A stretch of DNA of 64,000 bases from Novosphingobium acidiphilum DSM 19966 (GCF_000429005.1 NZ_AUBA01000012.1:58845-122844), one strand, 5' to 3'; positions 9,326 to 18,365 are shown, counted from the stretch's first letter. The notes: generated from the letters alone by a model not told the origin. Made by a program: numbers and translations.

Positions 9326-9975
9326 TCGATTTTCTGAACGATGCGCATGCGTTCCTGCCCATGCTGCTGCGCGGATTGCTGGTCACGCTGGAACTGACAG
9401 TTTGCGCGCTGTCGCTCAGCCTGGCGCTGGGCGTGGTGTGGGTGGTGATGGGCCGTGCCGGCTTTGCTCCGTGGCGCTGGATCAGCCGCAGCGTGATCAC
9501 CGTGGTGCGCGGCATTCCGATCATCGTGCAGCTGTTCTTCATTTATTTCGTGCTGCCCGACTGGGGGCTGGACCTGCCCCCGTTCGTGGCGGGCGTGATG
9601 GGGCTGGGGCTGGCCTATTCGGTTTACCAGGCGGAAAATATCCGCGGCGGGATCGGTGCGGTGGACAAGGGCCTGGTCGAGGCGGGCGAGGCGCTGGGGA
9701 TGAACCGCGTGACGCTGTGGCGCCGCGTGATCCTGCCGCTGGGGCTGCGCCACGCGCTGCCGTCGATCGGCAACACCATGGTCATGCTGCTGAAGGACAC
9801 CTCGATCGCGTCGACCATCACCATCGCCGAACTGACGCGCGAAGGGCAGTTGCTGGCGATTTCGACGTTCAAGAACGGATCGGTCTATGCGCTGATCGCG
9901 CTGCTCTATCTCGCCGCCAGCCTGCCGCTGGGGGCGCTGGTCAAAACGCTTGAGCGCAAGGGGCGGCTGGCATGA
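9322..9975 (+). CDS. Amino-acid ABC transporter permease (HisM/GlnP-type)
   Basis: Inner-membrane permease of 217 residues, the normal size for HisMQ-type subunits, probably acting as a homodimer because only one permease gene is present. There are about five hydrophobic segments, starting with MLLRGLLVTLELTVCALSLS. The cytoplasmic EAA loop that contacts the ATPase is clear at about residues 118-140 (EAGEALGMNRVTLWRRVILP). A conserved RGIPIIVQLFF stretch typical of this class lies near residue 60. ATGA overlaps link it to the binding-protein gene upstream and the ATPase gene downstream, so stoichiometric co-translation is likely. Confidence 0.93.
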   Translation: MIDFLNDAHAFLPMLLRGLLVTLELTVCALSLSLALGVVWVVMGRAGFAPWRWISRSVITVVRGIPIIVQLFFIYFVLPDWGLDLPPFVAGVMGLGLAYSVYQAENIRGGIGAVDKGLVEAGEALGMNRVTLWRRVILPLGLRHALPSIGNTMVMLLKDTSIASTITIAELTREGQLLAISTFKNGSVYALIALLYLAASLPLGALVKTLERKGRLA

Positions 9976-10700
9976 TTGTGCTTGATGGCGTGACCAAGCG
10001 GTTTGGCGACCGCACCGTGCTGAAAGGCGTGGACCTGGCGGTGGCGCGGGGCGAAGTGCTGTGCCTGATCGGCGGGTCGGGATCGGGCAAATCGACCATT
10101 CTGCGCTGCATCAACGGGCTGGAACGCCACGACGCCGGCACCATCACCGTGGGCGGCATCCGCGTCGATGACCAGGGCCTGCCCGCGATCCGTCGCCGCG
10201 TGGCGATGGTGTTCCAGCGGTTCAATCTGTTTCCCCACCGCACCGTGCTCGACAACGTGATCGAATCGCCGGTTCATGTGCATCGCGAACCGGTCGAGCA
10301 GGCGCGCGCGCGCGCGATCGAGCTGCTGGCGCGGGTCGACATGGCCGACCACGCGCACAGCCTGCCTTCGGCGCTGTCGGGCGGGCAGCAGCAACGCGTC
10401 GGCATTGCCCGCGCCTTGGCGCTGCGGCCCGAGGCGATCCTGTTCGACGAGCCGACCTCGGCGCTCGATCCCGAACGCGTCGGCGAAGTCCTGCGCGTGA
10501 TGCGCGAACTGGCGCAGGACGGCATGACGATGCTGATCGTAACGCACGAGATCGACTTTGCGCGCGAAGTGGCCGATCGCGTCGCCTTTGTCGATCAGGG
10601 GGTGATTGCCGAAACCGGCGCGGCGGCCGACGTGCTGACCGCGCCGCAACAGGCACGCACCGCGCAGTTTCTGGCGCGCGTGCTCCACAGGAACGGATGA
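9972..10700 (+). CDS. Amino-acid ABC transporter ATP-binding protein (GlnQ/HisP-type)
   Basis: Cytoplasmic ATPase of 242 residues, standard for the polar amino acid uptake family. Seen in order: Walker A GGSGSGKST near residue 35; Q-loop VFQRFNLFPHRTVLDNV, typical of the GlnQ group; signature LSGGQQQRVGIARAL; Walker B AILFDEPTSALDPE; and the switch His in LIVTHEIDFAREV. The start overlaps the permease stop by 4 bp, and the stop overlaps the following oxidoreductase start by 4 bp. It drives import by the preceding permease and binding protein. Confidence 0.95.
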   Translation: MIVLDGVTKRFGDRTVLKGVDLAVARGEVLCLIGGSGSGKSTILRCINGLERHDAGTITVGGIRVDDQGLPAIRRRVAMVFQRFNLFPHRTVLDNVIESPVHVHREPVEQARARAIELLARVDMADHAHSLPSALSGGQQQRVGIARALALRPEAILFDEPTSALDPERVGEVLRVMRELAQDGMTMLIVTHEIDFAREVADRVAFVDQGVIAETGAAADVLTAPQQARTAQFLARVLHRNG

Positions 10701-12085
10701 CCATGACAGACTATGGCGCGATCTACTGGCTGGACGACTGCGGCGATGAACTGGCGCGGCGGCCGGCGCTGGCGGCCGATGAAACGGTCGATGTCGCCAT
10801 TCTGGGCGGCGGCTTTTCGGGGCTGTGGACCGCCTATTTCCTGCTGCGCGCCAATCCCGGGCTGCAGGTTGCGGTGATCGAACGGCACTTTTGCGGCTAT
10901 GGCGCGTCGGGGCGCAACGGCGGCTGGTGTTCGCCGCGATATCCGATGCTGATCGACGAACTGGAAAAGCATTTCGGAGCCGAAGCCGCGCGCGCCACGA
11001 TCCGTGCGCAGCAGGCCATCATCGACGACATCGGCCAGATCATCATCGAAGAAGGCATCGACGCGCATTTCACCCCCGGCGGCATGCTGTCGGTCGCGCG
11101 CACGCAGCGGCAGCTGGCCGCGCTGAAGGCAACTTATGCCGGGTACGCCCGGCTGGGTCTGGCCGACGACACCCGTCTGCTGTCGGCCGAGGAATCCGGC
11201 GCGCTGATCAAAGTGTCGCGCGTGCTGGGCGGCATGAAGACCACGTCCGGCGCCTCGATCCACCCGGCGCGGCTGGTGCGCGGCCTGGCGCGCGCGGTCG
11301 AACGGCGGGGCGGGCGGATTTATGAAGGCTGCGAAGTCACCAAAGTGCGGCCCGGCCAGCCCGCCATGCTCGAAACCACCGGCGGTGTGATCACCGCCCG
11401 GCGCGGGGTGGTGCTGGCCGGCGAAGCCTATCTGTCGGGCATTCCGGCCTATCACCGCCAATTGCTGCCGATGTCGTCGATGATCGTTGCCACCGCACCG
11501 CTTGATGCCGCAACCTGGGATGCCATCGGTTGGCAGGGGCATGAAAGCCTGAGCTCTGGCGCCTATACCAAGGATTACCAGACCCGCACCCGCGATGGCC
11601 GCATCCTGTTCGGCAGCCGGGGTGCGCCCTATCTGTTTGGGTCGGCGATGCCCGAATCGGCGCTGGCCGATGCCGCACTCTATGGCCCGATCATCGAAAA
11701 CCTGCGCGCCTGGTTCCCGGTCCTGAACGATGTGCCGATCACCCACGCCTGGGGCGGCTATCTCGGTGTGCCGCGCGACGGCATGCCATCGGTCCATTTC
11801 GACCCGGCCCGCGGCATCGGCAATGCGTTTGGCTATACCGGGCGCGGCGTCGCCACCACGGCCTTGGCCGGACGGGCGCTGGCCGGGCTGATCGCGGGCA
11901 TACCCGAATACGTCCCGGACCTGCCGATGCTTCACGCCCCTGGCCCGCAATGGGAAGCCGAGCCGCTGCGCTGGATCGGCGTCCGCTACATCCAGAACGC
12001 CTTTGCCCGCATCGACGCCGCCGATTTCCGCGACGGCAGCGTGCCGGTTGACGCGAAACTGGCGAAGACACTGGCGCCGATTTGA
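10697..12085 (+). CDS. FAD-dependent amine/amino-acid oxidoreductase (DAO family, PuuB/OrdL-like)
   Basis: Flavoenzyme of 462 residues in the D-amino-acid-oxidase (DAO) superfamily, most like the PuuB/OrdL branch that oxidises gamma-glutamylputrescine or related amines. The dinucleotide-binding motif VAILGGGFSGLWTAYFL is at about residues 32-48. The branch's GYGASGRNGGW motif follows near residue 70 and contacts FAD. The C-terminus has GIGNAFGYTGRGVATTALAGR, the second FAD-contact region. It is fused by ATGA overlap to the ABC importer genes, so it probably oxidises what the importer brings in. A second ATG 6 bp downstream (10703) is an equally possible start. The exact substrate is not shown by the sequence. 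Confidence 0.87.
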   Translation: MTMTDYGAIYWLDDCGDELARRPALAADETVDVAILGGGFSGLWTAYFLLRANPGLQVAVIERHFCGYGASGRNGGWCSPRYPMLIDELEKHFGAEAARATIRAQQAIIDDIGQIIIEEGIDAHFTPGGMLSVARTQRQLAALKATYAGYARLGLADDTRLLSAEESGALIKVSRVLGGMKTTSGASIHPARLVRGLARAVERRGGRIYEGCEVTKVRPGQPAMLETTGGVITARRGVVLAGEAYLSGIPAYHRQLLPMSSMIVATAPLDAATWDAIGWQGHESLSSGAYTKDYQTRTRDGRILFGSRGAPYLFGSAMPESALADAALYGPIIENLRAWFPVLNDVPITHAWGGYLGVPRDGMPSVHFDPARGIGNAFGYTGRGVATTALAGRALAGLIAGIPEYVPDLPMLHAPGPQWEAEPLRWIGVRYIQNAFARIDAADFRDGSVPVDAKLAKTLAPI

Positions 12086-12108
12086 GGACAATGCACGGAC
12101 AAGCGGGA

Positions 12109-12127
12109 TGCCGGATCACGTCCGGCA
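12109..12127. repeat. REP-like palindrome
   Basis: TGCCGGA (12109-12115) and TCCGGCA (12121-12127) form a 7-bp stem with a 5-nt centre. The surrounding sequence resembles the short GCCGGATCAAGTCCGGC-type palindromes scattered between genes in many alphaproteobacterial genomes. I saw no second copy in this window. Its presence argues that translation of the next gene begins downstream of it. Confidence 0.45.
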
Positions 12128-12153
12128 CGACGCAATGGGGTGATGTCGCGCCG

Positions 12154-12624
12154 ATGGAACCGGGATTGGCCATGGTGATGGATGCAACTTTGACCACTTC
12201 GTTGCAGGCTGTTGGCGCCGTCATGGCAACAGCCCATGATCCCTGGTGGGTCATCGCCAGCGCGGCGGTTGCCTTGCATGGGGCCGATGCCGGGCCGGTG
12301 TCCGACATTGACGTGTTGCTAAGCGCGGGTGACGCCGGGCGCATCCTGCCGACCATCGGTGTCACCGCGTTACCGGGGGATAGGCATCCGGATTTCCGCT
12401 CGGACGTTTTCGGCAGATGGCACGGCCCAGCGCTGTCGGTCGAATTCATGGCCGACTTTCACTATCGCTCCGCCGCCGGATGGGTCCGGGTTCAACCGGC
12501 CACGCGACAGTGCATCGAAATTGCCGGGGTTGCGCTGTTTGTCCCGGCCCGGGCCGAATTGCGCCGCCTGCTTGTCGCGTTTGGCCGGCCCAAGGATCTG
12601 GAACGTGCGCGCGCGTTGGGGTGA
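12154..12624 (+). CDS. Nucleotidyltransferase-fold protein, function unknown
   Basis: A protein of about 156 residues with a minimal nucleotidyltransferase-like core. WWVIASAAVALHG is followed by VSDIDVLLS, matching the G-x-x-A...D-x-D pattern of this superfamily, in which the Asp pair binds metal. Similar small proteins act on nucleotides, tRNA or toxins, but no specific role can be read here. The start is uncertain. The frame is open back to 12082 (TTG), but that part crosses a REP-like palindrome. ATG codons at 12154, 12172 and 12178 are candidates, and 12172 has a GGGA 7 nt upstream. No toxin or partner gene sits beside it. The 3' end is 24 bp from the convergent putA. Confidence 0.6.
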   Translation: MEPGLAMVMDATLTTSLQAVGAVMATAHDPWWVIASAAVALHGADAGPVSDIDVLLSAGDAGRILPTIGVTALPGDRHPDFRSDVFGRWHGPALSVEFMADFHYRSAAGWVRVQPATRQCIEIAGVALFVPARAELRRLLVAFGRPKDLERARALG

Positions 12625-12648
12625 CGGGCCGGCTTCGCTTGCGGCAGT

Positions 12649-15600
12649 TCAGGCCAGCGCCATCAGGCTGGCATTGCCCCCCGCCGCCGTGGTGTTGATC
12701 GAAACCGACGTTTCGCGCAGCAGCATCGCCGGGGCATAGCCGCCATCGGCGCAGGGCATTTCGGCGGTCACGATCGGGCCCGGCAGTGCCGCCAGATGGC
12801 CCAGCGCGGCGCGCACACTGGGCTGCGTTCCTGCCACCAGAGCACGCGCGAAGGGTCCGGCGCGGCGCCAGTCACGCGGGGTTTCGATGCGCGCCTGCAC
12901 AGCTTCGGGCAGGCGCGCGATCAGGTCGGCGACGGGCGCTCCATCGGCCAGCACCACCCGGTTGCCAGCCGCCAGCGCCCAGGCCACCTGTTCGATCAGC
13001 GCGTCGCGCGTTTCGGCCATCGCCAGCACGGTTCCCGCCGGCTGCAGGCAATAGCGGTTGCGTTCGCCGACCGGCCCGGGAAGGTCGATGTCGTACCCCA
13101 GCGGCACGCGTGGAATGGCGCACTGCGCCAGCACGCACCACTGCGCGGCCGCGGGATCGAACGTGCCACCGGTCAGCGGCAGCTGCGCCACCGGCTGGAC
13201 CAGGCGCGTCAGGTACAGCGCGCCGCCCGCCTTGGGCCCGGTGCCCGACAGGCCGTGGCCCCCAAACGGCTGTACGCCCACGACCGCGCCGATGGTGTTG
13301 CGGTTGACATAGATGTTCCCGGCGTGGATCGATCCGGTCACTTCGGCCATCGTCGCATCGAGCCGGGTGTGCAGGCCGAATGTCAGTCCATAGCCCAGCG
13401 CGTTGATCGCATCGATCAGCCGGGCGCGATCGCTGCGAGCATAGCGCACCACGTGCAACACCGGGCCGAACACTTCGGATCCAAGGTCCGACAGCGCGGA
13501 CAGCTCGATCAGCGCAGGCGCCACGAAATGGCCCTGCGTCGTGGCCGGCGGCAGCGCCACGCGATGCACCGCGCAACCCTTTGCGGCCATCGCTGCAATG
13601 TGGTTTTCGATTGCCAGCCGTGCCTGCGCCGTGATCACCGGCCCCACATCGTGCGCCAGCACATCGGTCGGGCCCAGGCCCAGTTCGGCCATCGCCCCTT
13701 TCAGCATGGTCAGCACGGTGTCGGCGATGTCGTCCTGCAGGCACAGCACGCGCAGCGCCGAACAGCGCTGTCCCGCGCTGTCAAAGGCAGAGGCCAGGCA
13801 ATCGGCAACAACCTGTTCGGGCAGGGCCGAACTATCGACCAGCATCGCATTCTGCCCGCCGGTTTCGGCGATCAGCGGGATCGGGCGCCCCTCCGGCGAC
13901 AGCCGCAGCGACAGCGTCTGCTGGATCAGCCGGCCGACTTCGGTCGATCCGGTGAACATCACGCCCGCCACCTGCGGCGCGCCGACCAGCGCCGCGCCGA
14001 TGCTGCCGTCACCCGGCACCAGTTGCAGCACGTCCACAGGTATGCCGGCTGCGTGCAGCAGTTGCACCGCCTGCGCGGCGATCAGCGGGGTTTCCTCTGC
14101 CGGTTTGGCCAGGACCGTGTTGCCCGCCACCAGCGCCGCGGCGATCTGCCCGACAAAGATCGCCAGCGGGAAGTTCCACGGCGATATGCACAGCACCGCG
14201 CCCAGCGGTGATCCGGCGGGCGCGCCATCGGCGTAATACCGCAGGAAGTCGACCGCTTCACGTACTTCGCTGACCGCATTGGCCACCGATTTGCCCGCCT
14301 CGCGCACGAGCAACGCGATCAGCGGGGCCATGCCCGCCTCCATGGCGTCGGCCGCGCGGTGCAGCATCGCGGCGCGACTGCCGACAGGCACCGCAGACCA
14401 CGCCGCAGTGGCCGATGCCGCGATCATGGCGGCGGCGCATGCCCCATCGCGGCTGGCTTCGATCACGTGTCCGACCACATCGTCAAACCGCGCCGGGTTG
14501 CGCACCGTGTGCATCGTGTCGCGCGCCATGTCGCCGGTCGGTGCCGCTTTGAAGGTCTGCTGCCCCGCCTGCGCAAACACCGCACCAAGATCGGTCAGCA
14601 CCTGTTCGCTGGCCAGATCCAGCCCCGCGCTGTTGCGGCGCTGGCCCAGGATGGCAGACGGCAGCGCGATCATCGCATGCGGCTGGCCCAGATCGGGATC
14701 GTCGAGCGGATCGGCGATAACGTCGGCCACGGGCACATCGGGGTTGGCAATGCGGTTGACGAACGAGGAATTGGCCCCGTTTTCAAGCAGACGCCGCACC
14801 AGATAGGCCAGCAGCGTTTCATGCCCGCCCACCGGCGCATAGACTCGGCAGGGCCGGTTGAGCCGATCGGGTCCGACAACCAGCCCGTAAAGCGGTTCGC
14901 CCATGCCGTGCAGGCACTGGAATTCGTAATCGCCCGACGCAAAATCGTCGCCGGCCATCGCCATGATCGACGCCAGCGTCAGCGCGTTGTGCGTGGCAAA
15001 TTGCGGGAACACCACGTCGCGCGCGGCCAGCAACCGGCGGGCGCAGGCCAGATAGGCGATGTCGGTGTGCCCTTTGCGCGTATAGACCGGAAAATCGCTC
15101 AGCCCGTCAACTTGCGCGCGCTTGATCTCGGCATCCCAATAGGCGCCTTTGACCAGCCGCACCATGATCCGGCGATCGCTCCGTCGGGCCAGATCGATCA
15201 CCCAGTCGATCACCATCGGACAGCGCTTGCCATAGGCCTGCACGACAAAGCCCAGCCCGTTCCACCCCGCCAGATCGGGATCGGTGGCCAGGCTTTCCAG
15301 CAGATCGAGGCTCAGTTCCAGCCGGTCGGATTCTTCCGCGTCGATATTCAGCCCGATATCGGCAGCACGCGCCATCAGGCACAGGTCCTTCACGCGCGGC
15401 AGCAATTCGGCGATCACGCGGGCCTGTTGCGCGCGGGCATAACGCGGATGCAGCGCCGACAGCTTGATCGAAATGCCCGGCCCCGCATAAATCCCGCGCC
15501 CAGCCGACGCCGCACCGATCGCGGTGATCGCGGTGCGATAATCCGCCATATAGCGCGCGGCATCGGCGGCGGTCATCGCCGCTTCGCCCAGCATGTCATA

Positions 15601-16215
15601 GCTATAGGCAAAGCCCTGGGCCTCCATCGCCTGCGCGCGGCCCAGCGCCTCGTCGATGGTGCGCCCGGTGACGAACTGTTCGCCCATCAGCCGCATCGCC
15701 AGATCGACGCCGGCGCGGATGATCGGTTCGCCCGCGCGCGCAATCAGCCGGGTCAGGCTGGCGCCCAGCCCGTGTTCATCGATGCTGCCGACCAGTTTGC
15801 CCGTCACCACCAGCCCCCAGGTCGCCGCATTGACAAACACCGGGCGCGCGCGGCCCAGATGGGCCCACCAGTCACCACCGGCGATCTTGTCGCGGATCAG
15901 CGCATCGCGCGTCGCCGCATCGGGGATGCGCAGCAGGGCTTCGGCCAGGCACATCAGCGCAACGCCTTCGTGCGTGGACAGTGCATATTCCTGCACCAGC
16001 TGTTCCACCCCGCCGGCGGGCGGCGCGGCGCGCAGTTCGGTAACCAGCCGGGTGGCCAGCGTGGTGGCGGCGGCGTGCGCCGCACCAGGCAGGCGTGCCT
16101 CGTCGATCAGTGCGGCAATGCAGTCCGCTTCGGCACGGCGGGTGGCGGCGGTGATCGCGGCGCGCAGCGGTGTGGCCGGACGCAAGGCGGGGGCAAAGGC
16201 GGTGAAAGGCTGCAT
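12649..16215 (-). CDS. putA: Bifunctional proline dehydrogenase/L-glutamate-gamma-semialdehyde dehydrogenase PutA
   Basis: Converts proline to glutamate in two steps. It is 1,188 residues long, the size of PutAs that lack the N-terminal ribbon-helix-helix repressor domain, so it should not self-regulate. The proline dehydrogenase barrel spans about residues 150-470 (RLVKGAYWDAEIKRAQ near 350; YEFQCLHGMGEPLYG near 430). The aldehyde dehydrogenase domain spans about 560-1010, with GSTEVGRLI, the Glu motif ETGGQNAM near 788, and the catalytic Cys in SAGQRCSALR near 815. PFGGHGLSGTGPKAGG is near 980. A further C-terminal domain of about 150 residues follows, as in class B PutAs. It is divergent from an Lrp-family gene that is the likely proline-responsive activator. 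Confidence 0.97.
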   Translation of the reverse strand: MQPFTAFAPALRPATPLRAAITAATRRAEADCIAALIDEARLPGAAHAAATTLATRLVTELRAAPPAGGVEQLVQEYALSTHEGVALMCLAEALLRIPDAATRDALIRDKIAGGDWWAHLGRARPVFVNAATWGLVVTGKLVGSIDEHGLGASLTRLIARAGEPIIRAGVDLAMRLMGEQFVTGRTIDEALGRAQAMEAQGFAYSYDMLGEAAMTAADAARYMADYRTAITAIGAASAGRGIYAGPGISIKLSALHPRYARAQQARVIAELLPRVKDLCLMARAADIGLNIDAEESDRLELSLDLLESLATDPDLAGWNGLGFVVQAYGKRCPMVIDWVIDLARRSDRRIMVRLVKGAYWDAEIKRAQVDGLSDFPVYTRKGHTDIAYLACARRLLAARDVVFPQFATHNALTLASIMAMAGDDFASGDYEFQCLHGMGEPLYGLVVGPDRLNRPCRVYAPVGGHETLLAYLVRRLLENGANSSFVNRIANPDVPVADVIADPLDDPDLGQPHAMIALPSAILGQRRNSAGLDLASEQVLTDLGAVFAQAGQQTFKAAPTGDMARDTMHTVRNPARFDDVVGHVIEASRDGACAAAMIAASATAAWSAVPVGSRAAMLHRAADAMEAGMAPLIALLVREAGKSVANAVSEVREAVDFLRYYADGAPAGSPLGAVLCISPWNFPLAIFVGQIAAALVAGNTVLAKPAEETPLIAAQAVQLLHAAGIPVDVLQLVPGDGSIGAALVGAPQVAGVMFTGSTEVGRLIQQTLSLRLSPEGRPIPLIAETGGQNAMLVDSSALPEQVVADCLASAFDSAGQRCSALRVLCLQDDIADTVLTMLKGAMAELGLGPTDVLAHDVGPVITAQARLAIENHIAAMAAKGCAVHRVALPPATTQGHFVAPALIELSALSDLGSEVFGPVLHVVRYARSDRARLIDAINALGYGLTFGLHTRLDATMAEVTGSIHAGNIYVNRNTIGAVVGVQPFGGHGLSGTGPKAGGALYLTRLVQPVAQLPLTGGTFDPAAAQWCVLAQCAIPRVPLGYDIDLPGPVGERNRYCLQPAGTVLAMAETRDALIEQVAWALAAGNRVVLADGAPVADLIARLPEAVQARIETPRDWRRAGPFARALVAGTQPSVRAALGHLAALPGPIVTAEMPCADGGYAPAMLLRETSVSINTTAAGGNASLMALA

Positions 16216-16309
16216 GATGGCAGATTATCACAGGTCTTTTTGGCAATCCGCCTTCAATAACCCGCACACCTGTTCAATTCGTACAATTTTGCGGTATGAA
16301 ACAGGCATT
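16216..16309. promoter_or_regulatory. putA-putR divergent control region
   Basis: The 94-bp spacer is clearly more AT-rich than its surroundings. It contains AATT-CGTAC-AATT at 16276-16288, a symmetric AT-rich motif of the kind Lrp-family dimers bind, overlapping a possible plus-strand -10 element TACAAT (16282-16287). Both genes must be transcribed from here. I could not fix a convincing -35 for either promoter. Confidence 0.4.
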
Positions 16310-16801
16310 ATGACCGAATTATCCGACAGCAGCAGGCAATTTGACGCCTTTGACCTGAAAATCCTGGCGATTGTGGCACAGGACGGGCGCATTGCCGTAA
16401 CCGACCTGGCGCAGCGGGTGGGACTGTCGCGCACACCGTGCCAGCAACGGCTGCACCGCCTGATCGCATCGGGCGTGATCCAGGGGTTTCGCGCGGTGAT
16501 CGATCCACGCGCGCTGGGCATGGACCACGTCGCCTATACCGAGGTCAAGCTGTCCGACACGCGCGAGGCGGCGTTGCAGGAATTCAACCGCGCGGTGCGT
16601 GGCATTGACGAGGTCGAGGAATGCCACATGATCGCCAGCAGCTTTGACTATCTGCTGAAAGTGCGCACCGCCAATATTGCGCGGTTCCGGGCGGTGCTGG
16701 GCGAAAAGATCTCGCGCCTGCCGCATGTCACGTCCACCTCGACCTTCGTGGTGATGGAGGCGGTGAAGGACAGCGCGCGAATGCCGTTGCAAAAGGGATG
16801 A
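16310..16801 (+). CDS. putR: Lrp/AsnC-family regulator, probable PutR
   Basis: A 163-residue Lrp/AsnC protein: N-terminal winged helix (FDLKILAIVAQDGRIAVTDL then VGLSRTPCQQRLHRL as recognition helix) and a C-terminal RAM ligand-binding domain (EVEECHMIASSFDYLLKV). Length and order are standard. It is divergent from putA across 94 bp. In many alphaproteobacteria such a regulator activates putA in response to proline, so that role is inferred from position. The start is the ATG preceded by AACAGG; a long in-frame extension upstream runs antisense through putA and is rejected. Confidence 0.92.
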   Translation: MTELSDSSRQFDAFDLKILAIVAQDGRIAVTDLAQRVGLSRTPCQQRLHRLIASGVIQGFRAVIDPRALGMDHVAYTEVKLSDTREAALQEFNRAVRGIDEVEECHMIASSFDYLLKVRTANIARFRAVLGEKISRLPHVTSTSTFVVMEAVKDSARMPLQKG

Positions 16802-16835
16802 CAAGGCGCCGCGCCGGGCTTATGCGACCCGCGCA

Positions 16836-17246
16836 ATGATCCTGTTCCGGGCCTTTTTCCTGCGTCACCGCACCACGGCCCTGGCCGTGATCGCGCTGGC
16901 GCTGGCGATGAAGGCGCTGATCCCCACAGGGATGATGATCGGCAGCGATGCGCGCACGCTGACCGTGCAGATCTGCGATGGCTATGCCGATGCCGCACAC
17001 GCCGAGGCCAAGGCCGTGGTGATCGCGATCAAGCACCACAACCCGGCCGACAAGGCGGCGCCCGACCACCAGGCGTGCCCGTATTCGGCGCTGGGCCATG
17101 CGGGTCTTGCCGGCGCCGATCCGGCGCTGCTGGCCACTTTGCTGGCGTTTATCGTGCTGGTCGGGATCGCGGGCTTCACCGTTGTCGCTGTCCGCCTGCT
17201 GCCCCGGCTGCGGCCGCCGTTGCGCGCGCCCCCCGTGCCGGCCTGA
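16836..17246 (+). CDS. DUF2946 family membrane-associated protein
   Basis: A 136-residue protein. The first hydrophobic segment ends in the family hallmark KALIPTGMM. A central part (TVQICDGYADAAHAE, then HQACPYSALGHAG) carries Cys and His residues, and a second transmembrane segment lies near residues 96-118 (LLATLLAFIVLVGIAGF). This arrangement matches DUF2946, whose members are often encoded near metal or TonB transport genes. The Cys/His content is compatible with metal binding, but no function is established. It precedes a beta-barrel gene by about 120 bp on the same strand and may be co-transcribed with it. Confidence 0.8.
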   Translation: MILFRAFFLRHRTTALAVIALALAMKALIPTGMMIGSDARTLTVQICDGYADAAHAEAKAVVIAIKHHNPADKAAPDHQACPYSALGHAGLAGADPALLATLLAFIVLVGIAGFTVVAVRLLPRLRPPLRAPPVPA

Positions 17247-17367
17247 CCCGCGCTGGTCCCGCCCGACGGGATCATGCCCCGCTTCAACGCATTGCGCAAA
17301 ATGGCGCGCATTTCGATCCGACAAGACGCGCACGCGCGCGCGGGTCGCACACGATGTGAGGTTTTCC

Positions 17368-18354
17368 ATGACACGTTCCACCCCCTTTGCCTTTGCCGGC
17401 ACTGTTCTGCTGGCCGCCATGACCCCCGCCAGCGCCATGGCCTGCGCCTGCGGCTGCGGCATTTTCGATTCGGGCGTGACCGGCATCACCCCCCAGGATT
17501 CGGACAGCGGCCTGTCGGTCTTTGCCCGCTATTCCACGATGGACCAGGACACCAACCGCGAGGCGGGCCACGTTGCCAGCGCGGACGACAATTCCGACAA
17601 GCGTATCAAGACCGATTTCTACACGGTCGGCCTGAACTACGTGATCGGACACAAGTGGATGATCATGGCGGAATTGCCGATGGTTCATCGCAGCTTCACC
17701 ACCACCGGCGCCGATGCCAATGGCAATCCGGTGGTGGAAACGGTGCCGCTGACCGATCTGGGCGATGCCATGGTGCGCCTGACCTACACCGGGTTTGCAT
17801 CCGACATGTCAACCGGCCTTGGCATCGGCATCAAGCTGCCGACCGGGCGCTATACCAGCCCGACCGACGCCTATGGCGGTCAGCCCTATGATCGCGACAG
17901 CCTGCCCGGCACCGGCAGCACCGATCTGGATATCAGCGGTTATCATGTCGGGCATATCCGCGGGCAAGCGCGCTGGTTTGTCCAGGCGCAATACCGTTTT
18001 GCGGTTGCCACGCGTGACGGTTATCGCCCCGGCAACGAGTTCGATGGTGGGCTGGGCGTGACATATGACCTGCCGGCCGGAAAGACGATCCTGTCCCCCA
18101 CCCTGCAAGTGCTGGGTTCGTTGCGCGCGCGCGACACCGGCACCGAGTCCGATCCGCTGAATTCGGGGTATCAGCGCGTGCTGCTGGCACCCGGTCTGCG
18201 CGTGCAGATCACGCGCAAGCTGTCGATCTATGGCGATGTGGAGTTCCCTGTCGCGCAATATGTGAACGCGGCACGCCCATCGGACAACGCCGATTCCATG
18301 GGCCAGCTGGCAGCGCCGGTGCTGTTCAAGCTGCAGGTCAACTACGGGTTCTGA
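17368..18354 (+). CDS. Outer-membrane beta-barrel protein with N-terminal CACGCG cluster
   Basis: A 328-residue exported protein. The ATG chosen has GAGG about 7 nt upstream and gives a clear signal peptide (MTRSTPFAFAGTVLLAAM, then ASAMA). The mature end begins with CACGCGIFDSG, four Cys in the visible signal/mature junction region. The rest alternates polar and hydrophobic residues in strand-like stretches and ends with a C-terminal Phe (VNYGF), the usual outer-membrane targeting residue. Phrases such as GLGIGIKLPTGRYTSP resemble transporter-type barrels annotated as phenol-degradation meta-pathway proteins. The Cys cluster may bind metal or a cofactor; this is inference. It follows the DUF2946 gene. 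Confidence 0.78.
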   Translation: MTRSTPFAFAGTVLLAAMTPASAMACACGCGIFDSGVTGITPQDSDSGLSVFARYSTMDQDTNREAGHVASADDNSDKRIKTDFYTVGLNYVIGHKWMIMAELPMVHRSFTTTGADANGNPVVETVPLTDLGDAMVRLTYTGFASDMSTGLGIGIKLPTGRYTSPTDAYGGQPYDRDSLPGTGSTDLDISGYHVGHIRGQARWFVQAQYRFAVATRDGYRPGNEFDGGLGVTYDLPAGKTILSPTLQVLGSLRARDTGTESDPLNSGYQRVLLAPGLRVQITRKLSIYGDVEFPVAQYVNAARPSDNADSMGQLAAPVLFKLQVNYGF

Positions 18355-18365
18355 CCCAGGACAAA

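Noticed and set aside
14359..16260. 633-codon plus-strand frame opposite putA
   Set aside because: Antisense shadow of PutA, which has intact active-site motifs in both enzymatic domains. The 12796-14211 frame is rejected for the same reason.
17098..17367. Upstream extension of the barrel protein
   Set aside because: It runs out of frame through the DUF2946 gene. The ATG at 17368 has a Shine-Dalgarno and yields a proper signal peptide.
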